Below are positions 5,433-11,791 of a stretch of DNA of 16,693 nucleotides, piece after piece. The translations under genes were made by a program, and so were the position numbers. Below the pieces are notes generated by a model, which was given only the letters and a program-made list of their open reading frames with translations, was not told the DNA's origin and did no database searches. Every line of letters starts with the position of its first letter. Position 1 is the first letter of the stretch. Source of the stretch: Candidatus Nomurabacteria bacterium. Its GTDB lineage: Bacteria; Patescibacteriota; Minisyncoccia; Phycocordibacterales; UBA10002. The stretch covers positions 1 through 16,693 of the forward strand of contig CALRDB010000023.1 of the NCBI GenBank assembly GCA_943354745.1, given 5' to 3'.

Positions 5433-6041
5433 ATGAACTACCCAATAAAAAAAACGATACCCATGTTGAGGTTGTGTGCGAGATGTTTTTCAGGATGTAG
5501 ACTCCGGTATTCGAAACTACTACTCGTAGGTTTACTTCTATTTTTGTTAGTACCTTATGAGCTCTTGGCTATCGGCGTGTCGGTATCACCTGCCACGATT
5601 TCTGCTCACGCTGTGTTAGGGAAGGAAGGTAGTTCACGATTCATTGTCTCGAACCCCTCAAAAGAGGTCGGTCTGTTTGAGGTGTATCCGGAAGAATTTG
5701 AAGAAGCGATTACTCTCATTCCGAGCCGATTTGTACTTGAGGCTGGAGAAAAACGCGAGGTGTTGGTACGGGCAAAACGTCATCAAGTTGGCATTGTTCG
5801 CACCGTGATTGCCGTAGAAGCGCAATCACTTGGTGTTCCAGCTCTTGGTATTGGAGGAGGCGTTCGTCTTCCATTTTTAATCGAAGTAAGAGAAGGAAGT
5901 AACCTTTTTTCGGCGGTGTCGGCGTCGGGGGCAAAGAGTACACTCCTCGTTTTCCTACTAGGAGCGTTGACGGTTCTTCTTTTGTTACGCAGAGTTCCGC
6001 TGTCCACATTGAAGCGACCTTCACGGGGCGCTACACTGTAG
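5433..6041 (+). CDS. Membrane-anchored Ig-like domain protein
   Basis: About 202 aa: a short basic N terminus, a hydrophobic signal/anchor (~29-46), a beta-rich extracytoplasmic domain (~47-160) beginning IGVSVSPATISAHAVLG, and a C-terminal membrane helix (~169-186) followed by a basic cytoplasmic tail. The SxFIVSNPSKEVGLFEVYPEEF region resembles Ig-like domains that hold surface proteins to the envelope. It lies 41 nt after the B12-binding protein, which ends in a similar beta domain, so a docking or tethering role is reasonable but not shown. Starts at 5367, 5433 and 5463 are possible; 5433 avoids the long overlap with the upstream gene. No family assignment is certain. Confidence 0.65.
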   Translation: MNYPIKKTIPMLRLCARCFSGCRLRYSKLLLVGLLLFLLVPYELLAIGVSVSPATISAHAVLGKEGSSRFIVSNPSKEVGLFEVYPEEFEEAITLIPSRFVLEAGEKREVLVRAKRHQVGIVRTVIAVEAQSLGVPALGIGGGVRLPFLIEVREGSNLFSAVSASGAKSTLLVFLLGALTVLLLLRRVPLSTLKRPSRGATL

Positions 6042-6074
6042 AAACTAGTTTAGAAAGTTAGAAACTATGCAATT

Positions 6075-6635
6075 ATGACTTGGCGGAATTTTCTTAAAAT
6101 CGCGCTGCTTTGGACGCTCTGTTTCTTGTTTAGGTTGTTTCCTTTTCGCGTTCCGAATGTTGAGCCAATTCTTGCCGCGCAGATGCCACTTTCGAGACAG
6201 AGTGGTGCAGTGAGCGGGTTTCTGTTTGGTTTTTTGAGCATTTTCTTTTTTGATGTGTTCACTATGCGAGTGGGCTGGTGGACGCTCATCACGGCGCTTA
6301 TGTACGGTTTTCTTGGACTACTTGCTTCTCGCTATCTTCATAGCCGATCGAGCCGGGCATCATATGTGACCTTTGCCGTAGTCGGAACACTTCTGTATGA
6401 CGCAGTTACTGGGCTTACGGTAGGACCTCTCTTTTTCGGTCAGTCTCTCCTCTTGGCTGCACTCGGGCAGATACCGTTCACACTCGCTCATTTGTTAGGG
6501 AATGTGGTGTTTGCCCTTACCCTTTCCCCGCTCATTGGCGGATGGTTGGGTGAACGGAGAGGGAGCGATATACCCAACGCGATACCCCAAGGTCTCTTTG
6601 TAGAAGTTAAAAATGTATATAACAAGTATGTCTAA
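6075..6635 (+). CDS. ECF-type transporter S component, probably for cobalamin
   Basis: A 186-aa integral membrane protein with about five or six helices. The pattern of an N-terminal helix, RVPNVEPILAAQMPLS, GAVSGFLFGFLSIFFFDV and GWWTLITALMYGFLGLLASRYL matches the ECF S-component fold (early P/N-rich loop, then a G-rich helix ending in D before an aromatic loop). S components bind a vitamin and pass it in with a shared EcfAA'T module, which is not in this window and would have to be encoded elsewhere. Cobalamin is inferred from the riboswitch, the upstream transcobalamin-like gene and the two downstream B12 genes. It starts 33 nt after the previous stop and overlaps the next gene by 8 nt. 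Other vitamins cannot be excluded from the sequence alone. Confidence 0.72.
   Translation: MTWRNFLKIALLWTLCFLFRLFPFRVPNVEPILAAQMPLSRQSGAVSGFLFGFLSIFFFDVFTMRVGWWTLITALMYGFLGLLASRYLHSRSSRASYVTFAVVGTLLYDAVTGLTVGPLFFGQSLLLAALGQIPFTLAHLLGNVVFALTLSPLIGGWLGERRGSDIPNAIPQGLFVEVKNVYNKYV
6616..6621 (+). promoter_or_regulatory. Possible internal -10 box for the ribonucleotide reductase gene
   Basis: TATATA at 6616-6621 lies 6 nt before ATG 6628, the same geometry as several other genes in the window. It would let nrdJ be expressed as a near-leaderless mRNA when the upstream riboswitch shuts the operon. No clear -35 is seen. Confidence 0.35.
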
Positions 6636-8943
6636 TACAACACCCTTCTCTCTCGTCGAAAAAGCTATCACAGAGGTCCGCAAACGCGACGGACGTATTG
6701 TTCCGTTTGACCGGGGGTGTATTGAGACTGCCGTACTCCGTGCCACGCAAGCTTCAGAGGAGGGAAACGAGACGGGGGTGAAGCATGTTGCTGAGAAGGT
6801 GTCGGAAGAACTTCTTCGTATCAAGGATCTCTCTCGTGACCCTCGATTCCTTCCCTCGATTGAACTTATTCAAGATGTAGTGGAAAAGATGCTTATGCAG
6901 GAAGGGTTCGAAAAAGCCGCTAAAGCGTACATTCTGTATCGTGAAAAACGGCGCGAGTTGCGTGACTCTCGTGGTGTTGTGCCCGCAGATGTTCGTGATC
7001 TGGCAAACAAGAGTAAGACATATTTCAGAAACCAACTGGGTGAATTCGTCTATTACCGTTCCTACTCAAAATGGATTCCTGAAAAAGGGCGGCGCGAGAC
7101 ATGGATTGAAACGGTGGATAGGTACATGAGTTATATGAAGGGGAAGCTGAAAGAAAAGCTCAGTGACGAACTATATAGCGAACTTCGAGAAGGAATTTTA
7201 AAACATGAAGCAATGCCCTCCATGCGGCTTCTGCAATTCGCCGGAACTCCTGCTGACCGGACCAATGTGTGTGCGTATAACTGTTCCTATATTGCTCCTA
7301 CGTGTTTCAAGGATCTTTCCGAGATTGTGTATATCTCTATGTGTGGGGGTGGTGCAGGGTGGTCGGTTGAGAGTCAAAATATCCAACAGTTTCCGCAGAT
7401 TGCGCTTCAAAGCGGCACTAAACTTGCGACACATGTCGTTGCGGATAGTAAGGAAGGTTGGTGTGATGCGCTCACCTTGGGTCTTGAGACGTGGGGTGCT
7501 GGATCGAATATTGAGTTTGACTACAGTCTTATTCGTCCTTCAGGGGCACGCCTTAAGACTATGGGCGGTCGGGCCTCAGGACCTGATCCTCTTCGCCGTC
7601 TACTCGATTTTGCTCGCTCGCGGATTATTCGTCGGCAAGGGAAGCGACTGACCAACCTTGATTTGCATGACATCATTTGTATGATCGGTGATTGTGTCGT
7701 GGCGGGAGGTGTTCGCCGAAGTGCGATGATCTCGCTTTCTGATTTAGATGATATGGAAATCAGAGATGCCAAAAAGGGTGCGTTTTATGTTACGGATCCT
7801 CAACGCATGCTTGCGAATAATTCCGCGGTGTATCGTGAGAAGCCGTCTAGTGCCGAGTTTATGAAGGAATGGCTTGCACTTATGGAAAGTGGGTCGGGTG
7901 AGCGGGGTATTTTTAATCGCGGTATTCTTTCGAATACTCTTCCCGAGAGACGGCTCAAGGTATTACATGAGTATCAAGGATACTTCGATGCCTCAGGCAA
8001 GACACTTATTGGTTCAATCGGAACCAATCCCTGTGGAGAAATTATTCTACAATCAAAACAGTTTTGTAACTTATCGGAAATTGTTGCCCGCCCGGAAGAT
8101 ACAAAAGAAAGTCTTCTTCGGAAGATTCGCCTGGCCGCTATTTTGGGTACATTTCAATCGACCCTAACAGATTTTCCGTATCTTTCCAAAGAGTGGAAGG
8201 AACGTTGTGAACGGGAACGTCTACTCGGTGTCTCGATTACCGGACAATGGGATGCTCCCGTGGTGCGTGATGCGGAAACGCTAGAATCGCTTAAGGCAGA
8301 GGCAATTAGGGTCAATGCCGAATTTGCTGGTACGTTTGGTGTCAACGCCTCAACGGCGATTACATGCGTGAAGCCTTCAGGCACACTTTCACAGATGGTT
8401 GATTCTTCGTCAGGTATGCACCCGAGGCACAGTCCATACTATATACGTCGTATCAGAATTGCGGCCACCGATTCACTTTTTAAGATGCTTAGAGATCAAG
8501 GCGTACCGTTTCATCCGGAAGTTGGTCAAACTGCCGATACGGCAAGTACCTTTGTACTTGAGTTTCCGGTAAAAGCTCCAGAAGGTTCAATTTTCAAAAA
8601 CGATCTCTCCGCGCTTGAACAACTCGAGCATTGGAAAATTGTGCGTGATTCTTATACGGAACATAACCCATCGATCACCATCTCGATTGGAGAAAGTGAA
8701 TGGATTGCAGTAGCAGATTGGCTATACAAGCACTGGGATATTGTGTGTGGCCTTTCATTCTTACCGAGAGATAACCATGTATATCGTCTGGCTCCGTACG
8801 AAGAAATTGATGCTGAACAGTTTGAAAAACTCTCAGTCCACTGGAAGCATGTCGATTTCTCCAAGATTATGGCGTATGAACGAACCGATGAAAGCGACCT
8901 TAAACGGGAACTGGCTTGTGCTGGAGGACTCTGCGAGATTTAA
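6628..8943 (+). CDS. nrdJ: Adenosylcobalamin-dependent (class II) ribonucleotide reductase
   Basis: A 771-aa cytoplasmic enzyme reducing ribonucleotides (probably triphosphates) to deoxyribonucleotides with adenosylcobalamin as radical source. Residues ~17-110 are an ATP-cone (KRDGRIVPFDRGCIETAV) for allosteric dATP/ATP control. The catalytic barrel shows CAYNCSYIAP (215-224), GGGAGWSVES (240-249), VVAGGVRRSAMISL (357-370), NPCGE (467-471, thiyl Cys469 and Glu471) and FCNLSE (479-484, Cys480), plus KPSGTLSQ (582-589). The C terminus CAGGLCEI carries the redox pair C764/C769. It resembles the monomeric Lactobacillus-type RTPR with an added ATP-cone, and no intein is present. ATG 6628 overlaps the S-component stop by 8 nt, so translation is probably coupled; ATG 6613 is an alternative. 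All key residues are intact. Confidence 0.93.
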   Translation: MSNTTPFSLVEKAITEVRKRDGRIVPFDRGCIETAVLRATQASEEGNETGVKHVAEKVSEELLRIKDLSRDPRFLPSIELIQDVVEKMLMQEGFEKAAKAYILYREKRRELRDSRGVVPADVRDLANKSKTYFRNQLGEFVYYRSYSKWIPEKGRRETWIETVDRYMSYMKGKLKEKLSDELYSELREGILKHEAMPSMRLLQFAGTPADRTNVCAYNCSYIAPTCFKDLSEIVYISMCGGGAGWSVESQNIQQFPQIALQSGTKLATHVVADSKEGWCDALTLGLETWGAGSNIEFDYSLIRPSGARLKTMGGRASGPDPLRRLLDFARSRIIRRQGKRLTNLDLHDIICMIGDCVVAGGVRRSAMISLSDLDDMEIRDAKKGAFYVTDPQRMLANNSAVYREKPSSAEFMKEWLALMESGSGERGIFNRGILSNTLPERRLKVLHEYQGYFDASGKTLIGSIGTNPCGEIILQSKQFCNLSEIVARPEDTKESLLRKIRLAAILGTFQSTLTDFPYLSKEWKERCERERLLGVSITGQWDAPVVRDAETLESLKAEAIRVNAEFAGTFGVNASTAITCVKPSGTLSQMVDSSSGMHPRHSPYYIRRIRIAATDSLFKMLRDQGVPFHPEVGQTADTASTFVLEFPVKAPEGSIFKNDLSALEQLEHWKIVRDSYTEHNPSITISIGESEWIAVADWLYKHWDIVCGLSFLPRDNHVYRLAPYEEIDAEQFEKLSVHWKHVDFSKIMAYERTDESDLKRELACAGGLCEI

Positions 8944-8989
8944 CTGGAACTTGAACAGGTAATTTAGTAACTGGGACTCAGGCTGGCTC

Positions 8990-9028
8990 CAGTCACTTGT
9001 TACAGTTACCTGTTACTTGTTACTTGTT
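8990..9028 (+). repeat. Short GTTACTTGT-type word repeats before the adenosyltransferase start
   Basis: The 39 nt before ATG 9029 consist mostly of ACTTGTTAC, AGTTACC, TGTTACT and TGTTACT words, running into the start codon. The complementary GTAACT/GGTAAT words occur just upstream (8956-8975). Similar but different word repeats precede other genes here. No Shine-Dalgarno is visible. Confidence 0.55.
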
Positions 9029-9586
9029 ATGAAATACTACACCACCAAAGGAGATGAGGGAACGACACGGCTTTTTAATTGCCCACTTGGGACACGGGTC
9101 TCGAAAAAAGATGGCATTTTTGAAGTGCTTGGTGGCGTGGATGAATTGAACTGTTTTGTGGGGTGGTGTAGGGCAGTCGCTTCGCGTTCAGATTTTTGTC
9201 ACACCGAACGGGCAACATTTCTTACCACACTCAGTACTCTTCAAGAGGATCTTTTTATCATCCAGGCGGAGCTTGGCGGGGGAGCGAAACGTCTCTCGGC
9301 GACAAAGCTGCAGCGTTTAGAAAAGACTATTGCGTACTTTTCGAGTCAATTTCCTGCGATTACTTCTTTTATTGTTCCGGGTGCCACTGAACTTAGTGCA
9401 TTACTTGATGTCTCTCGAACCGTCGCTCGTCGCGTAGAACGATTGTTCGTGCGAGAGAAAGATCTGTTTGGCTTAACGAATACGGTTCTTGGTGCGTACC
9501 TTAACCGCATATCGAGTCTCTTGTATGTCCTTGCTAGGTATGCAAATCATGCCAATGGCGAGGTGGAAACTACTCCTTCCTACTAG
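9029..9586 (+). CDS. Cob(I)alamin adenosyltransferase, PduO/MMAB type
   Basis: A 185-aa cytoplasmic enzyme moving the adenosyl group of ATP to cob(I)alamin to make adenosylcobalamin. The N-terminal ATP loop TTKGDEGTTRLF (5-16) matches TKxGDxGxT. GGVDELN (35-41) is the conserved VDELN region, VSRTVARRVERL (128-139) is the RxVxRRxER ATP/corrinoid motif, and YLNRISSLLYVLARYAN (157-173) is the conserved last helix. Length is normal for the family. The usual PGG before the Arg helix reads PGA (117-119). ATG 9029 is preferred over TTG 9017 because it starts at the ATP loop. It lies 85 nt after nrdJ, the enzyme that consumes its product. Confidence 0.9.
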   Translation: MKYYTTKGDEGTTRLFNCPLGTRVSKKDGIFEVLGGVDELNCFVGWCRAVASRSDFCHTERATFLTTLSTLQEDLFIIQAELGGGAKRLSATKLQRLEKTIAYFSSQFPAITSFIVPGATELSALLDVSRTVARRVERLFVREKDLFGLTNTVLGAYLNRISSLLYVLARYANHANGEVETTPSY

Positions 9587-9641
9587 ACTCTCTTGCGTTA
9601 TTCACCGATTCCCGATTGTGAAAATGCACAAGGGAGGATAT

Positions 9642-9695
9642 ACTGTTTTTATAGTCTCGAAACAGTGAATCTAGTTGAATCGCACATGATATAAT
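9642..9695 (+). promoter_or_regulatory. Promoter with candidate ArsR operator
   Basis: TGATATAAT (9687-9695) is an extended -10 with a perfect TATAAT, 8 nt before ATG 9704, which implies a leaderless or near-leaderless mRNA. Upstream, ACTGTTT (9642-9648) and AAACAGT (9660-9666) form a perfect 7-bp inverted repeat with an 11-nt centre, placed just upstream of the -35 position. ArsR-family dimers typically bind such imperfect dyads, so it is a candidate autoregulatory operator. No other clear feature is seen between 9587 and 9641. Confidence 0.55.
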
Positions 9696-9703
9696 CACAC
9701 TAT

Positions 9704-10051
9704 ATGAAAGAATTATTGCCAAAAATAGCGTTTATAAACAACGCCAAAACGTATAAGTTGCTTGCCAATGAAAAGCGGTTGGAAATTCTGAACAACATCA
9801 AGTATCAAGAGAGATGTGTTGAGGATCTTGTTAAGATTTTAGGTGTGTCTAAGGCGAATGTTTCCCAACATCTTGCGCTCCTCAGACACGCAGGTATTGT
9901 AAAAACACGACGAGACGGACTTAATATTTACTACAAAATTGTGGATGCGGAGATTATTAAGCCATGCGTTATTCTTTATAATTTGTGGGTCTCCGGGACG
10001 AGAGCACACGCCTCGCTACCGCCTCACAAGAACAAAGTGTCCACTAAATAA
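9704..10051 (+). CDS. ArsR family winged-helix transcriptional regulator
   Basis: A 115-aa DNA-binding protein. The region 13-83 is a winged HTH: AKTYKLLANEKRLEILNNI (helices 1-2), CVEDLVKILGVSKANVSQHLALL (38-60, recognition helix around SKANVSQHL) and the wing VKTRRDGLNIYYKI (66-79). The ArsR metal-site motif ELCVCD reads ERCVED here with a single Cys38; Cys88 lies near the C-terminal dimer helix. It may therefore sense thiol redox state or a non-arsenic signal rather than As(III). It is the first gene of a tight cluster (2 nt to DoxX, then thioredoxin-like and BdbC-like genes), which points to control of membrane thiol-redox functions. Confidence 0.85.
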   Translation: MKELLPKIAFINNAKTYKLLANEKRLEILNNIKYQERCVEDLVKILGVSKANVSQHLALLRHAGIVKTRRDGLNIYYKIVDAEIIKPCVILYNLWVSGTRAHASLPPHKNKVSTK

Positions 10052-10053
10052 CT

Positions 10054-10521
10054 ATGAAAATCTTTTCACTTCTTTTGCTTCGCGTGTCGCTTGGTAGTCT
10101 TTTCTTCTACGCAGGTATCACAAAGGTACTTGACCCGAACTGGTCGGCAGACTTTTATCTTAAGGGGGCAAAGACATTCTCCTCCTTCTATACCTGGCTT
10201 CTCCAGCCAAACATTTTACCTACAGTTAACTTTCTCAACGAGTGGGGACTACTTCTTATTGGGCTTACGGTTACGATTGGTATCTTTGTTCGTGTAAGCT
10301 CAGTTGGAGGTGCGGTCATGATGCTTCTCTACTACTTCCCACTACTCGACGGTTTGTATCCAAACCCGCATGCCTTTCTCATTGATGAGCATATTGTGTA
10401 TGCGGCTGGATTCCTCGTGCTTGCCTCTTTCCGTGCCGGGCGAGTGTTCGGACTTGAAAAGTGGTGCCAAGATCTTCCGATCTGTACACGTTTCCCTAAG
10501 CTTCGGGTTCTTCTAGGCTAA
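10054..10521 (+). CDS. DoxX family membrane protein, DoxD/TQO-like
   Basis: A 155-aa membrane protein with four predicted helices (about 4-20, 62-78, 83-98, 112-126). LLRVSLGSLFFYAGITKVLDPNW (about residues 8-30) matches the DoxX signature R..lG..F...G..K..dP.w, and the helix 1-2 loop is enlarged with aromatic residues, as in the DoxD-like branch linked to thiosulfate:quinone oxidoreductase. It starts 2 nt after the ArsR stop and is surely co-transcribed with it. With the thioredoxin-fold and BdbC-like genes downstream it may join a membrane oxidoreductase complex, as DoxX does in mycobacteria. Electron acceptor and substrate are unknown. Confidence 0.8.
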   Translation: MKIFSLLLLRVSLGSLFFYAGITKVLDPNWSADFYLKGAKTFSSFYTWLLQPNILPTVNFLNEWGLLLIGLTVTIGIFVRVSSVGGAVMMLLYYFPLLDGLYPNPHAFLIDEHIVYAAGFLVLASFRAGRVFGLEKWCQDLPICTRFPKLRVLLG

Positions 10522-10524
10522 CGC

Positions 10525-10554
10525 TTGTGCTTTTTCTTTGGAGCGTGCGATAAT
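10525..10554 (+). promoter_or_regulatory. Possible secondary promoter before the thioredoxin-like gene
   Basis: TTGTGC (10525-10530), an 18-nt spacer and the extended box TGCGATAAT (10546-10554) lie after the DoxX stop. It would give a ~120-nt leader before ATG 10683. The 161-nt gap otherwise holds no recognised gene. Confidence 0.35.
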
Positions 10555-10682
10555 GGCGAATAAGAATCCCGTCAGTCACTTTGGCTACGGAATTCAAAAT
10601 TGCTCTGTGCGATGTGCGTTACGTGTATGTTTAACCTTTAACATTGCAGAGGAACATTGTTGTTGTCTCTGTCTCAAATGGA

Positions 10683-11075
10683 ATGAAAAAAGAATATGCG
10701 ATTTTTGGTTTGATTACTGCCGTGGTACTCGTGGGCATTATCGGTTTTTCGTATCAGCAAGATTCCGGTCCTGGGAAGCTGGATGGCTTCGCACAGTGCT
10801 TGAAAGAGAAAGGAGCAACATTCTACGGTGCGTTCTGGTGTCCACATTGTCAGGCGCAAAAGAAACTGTTTGGCCGTTCAGCGAAGCTCCTTCCGTATGT
10901 GGAATGTTCTACTCCGAACGGGCGAGATCAACTGCCGGTTTGTAAAGATAAGAAGATTAACGGGTATCCTACGTGGGAGTTTGCCGATGGTACACGGGAA
11001 GGCGGAGAGGTACCACTTGCGAAGCTTGCTGAGAAGACAAGCTGCTTGATTCCTGTCGAGGAAGGTACTAAATAA
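10683..11075 (+). CDS. Membrane-tethered thioredoxin-fold oxidoreductase
   Basis: A 130-aa protein with an N-terminal signal/anchor helix (~5-22) and an extracytoplasmic thioredoxin-like domain. FYGAFWCPHCQAQKKLFG (47-64) holds the active-site CPHC (C53, C56), followed by LPYVECS (70-76), C87 in PVCKDKKI and the cis-Pro loop GYPTWEF (94-100). This is the small thioredoxin domain often fused to vitamin K epoxide reductase (VKOR) proteins; here it is separate and paired with a BdbC/DsbB-like gene 8 nt downstream. The pair probably makes disulfides in exported proteins. ATG 10683 is chosen because it directly precedes the anchor helix; the ATG at 10644 adds an unrelated tail. Extra cysteines C39, C75, C87 and C121 may form structural bonds. 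Confidence 0.85.
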   Translation: MKKEYAIFGLITAVVLVGIIGFSYQQDSGPGKLDGFAQCLKEKGATFYGAFWCPHCQAQKKLFGRSAKLLPYVECSTPNGRDQLPVCKDKKINGYPTWEFADGTREGGEVPLAKLAEKTSCLIPVEEGTK

Positions 11076-11083
11076 CCACCTGC

Positions 11084-11602
11084 ATGCTTACGTCCATACT
11101 CGCACTACTTACGGTTCTTGGAAATTTCCTCATTGCTTTTTTCGTCGGTTCGGTTCTCGCGAAGAAGAAGGGAAGTTTCTTTGCGTTGGCACGTCCTCAG
11201 AATTTTCTTCTTGCAGCCTTTCTTATCGCTCTCTCATCGCTTGTCTTCAGCCTGTATTATTCTGAAGTGCTTGGGTATGCCCCCTGCACACTTTGTTGGA
11301 TTCAACGTATCTTCATGTATTCACAGGTATTTATTTTGGGGTATGCGTGGATTCGCAATGAAGTCACCATCGCTCCCTACAGTATCCTCCTTTCGAGTTT
11401 CGGCGCACTTGTCGCTCTCTACAATCACTATCTTCAGCTTGGCGGGGACCCGCTTATTCCTTGTGGGGCTGGCGCCGTTTCGTGCGCCCAACGGTTCGTT
11501 TTCATGTTCGGTTACGTCTCGATACCGTGGATGTCGTTTACCGCTTTTGCGCTCATGATTATCTTCGCGCTTGGTATGCGTCAGAAAACGGACAAGAAGT
11601 AA
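11084..11602 (+). CDS. DsbB/BdbC-like disulfide bond formation protein
   Basis: A 172-aa membrane protein that re-oxidises the thioredoxin-fold partner and passes electrons to quinone. It has an extra N-terminal helix (~3-24) before the four-helix DsbB core. The first redox pair is APCTLCWIQRIFMY (C68, C71) after helix 2, the second is CGAGAVSC (C127, C134), followed by FGYVSIPWMSFTAFALMI (142-159), the usual BdbC C-terminal signature. It starts 8 nt after the thioredoxin-like stop and ends the operon, with a terminator 40 nt downstream. All four catalytic cysteines are present, so it should be active. Confidence 0.9.
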   Translation: MLTSILALLTVLGNFLIAFFVGSVLAKKKGSFFALARPQNFLLAAFLIALSSLVFSLYYSEVLGYAPCTLCWIQRIFMYSQVFILGYAWIRNEVTIAPYSILLSSFGALVALYNHYLQLGGDPLIPCGAGAVSCAQRFVFMFGYVSIPWMSFTAFALMIIFALGMRQKTDKK

Positions 11603-11641
11603 CGTGTTTTGTTCCGGAGGTGAGTGTGACACATGCAAGAG

Positions 11642-11662
11642 GCGTCTCAAAAGACGCTTTTT
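11642..11662 (+). terminator. Rho-independent terminator of the ArsR-BdbC operon
   Basis: GCGTCT (11642-11647), loop CAAA, AGACGC (11652-11657), followed by TTTTTG. Confidence 0.88.
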
Positions 11663-11696
11663 GTTTTGTAAAAATAAAATGTGTGATATGGTACAC

Positions 11697-11740
11697 AATA
11701 CGAAATACGAACTACGAACGTTTACGAAATTACGAACATA
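11697..11740. repeat. TACGAA word repeats
   Basis: Five TACGAA words in about 40 nt (tacgaaa, tacgaac, tacgaac, tacgaaa, tacgaac). They resemble the CGAAT words at 799-905 but have a different context and lie upstream of the aminopeptidase leader. Confidence 0.65.
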
Positions 11741-11741
11741 A

Positions 11742-11772
11742 CCTCCTTTCAATCCTTTCCTTAGAAAGGAGG
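11742..11772 (+). promoter_or_regulatory. Competing hairpins hiding a perfect Shine-Dalgarno
   Basis: GAAAGGAGG (11764-11772) is complementary to CCTCCTTTC (11742-11750, 9 bp, 13-nt loop), and its GAAAGGA also to TCCTTTC (11753-11759, 7 bp, loop CTTA). The two hairpins exclude one another and both cover AAAGGAGG, the best anti-16S match in the window, which lies 19 nt before ATG 11792. This suggests translational control of the aminopeptidase. Confidence 0.5.
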
Positions 11773-11791
11773 AGAGGAAAGAAAATCAGCC

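Noticed and set aside
6067..6078. Three-codon upstream frame (ATG CAA TTA TGA) whose stop overlaps the S-component ATG
   Set aside because: It could couple translation but is too short to tell from chance, and no ribosome-binding site precedes it.
10538..10945. 135-codon plus-strand frame overlapping the thioredoxin-like gene
   Set aside because: It lies in another frame of a gene with clear CPHC and cis-Pro motifs; its Cys/Trp-rich composition is typical of a shadow frame.
11321..11752. 143-codon minus-strand frame opposite the BdbC-like gene
   Set aside because: It is antisense to a well-supported gene and crosses its terminator; it has no features of its own.
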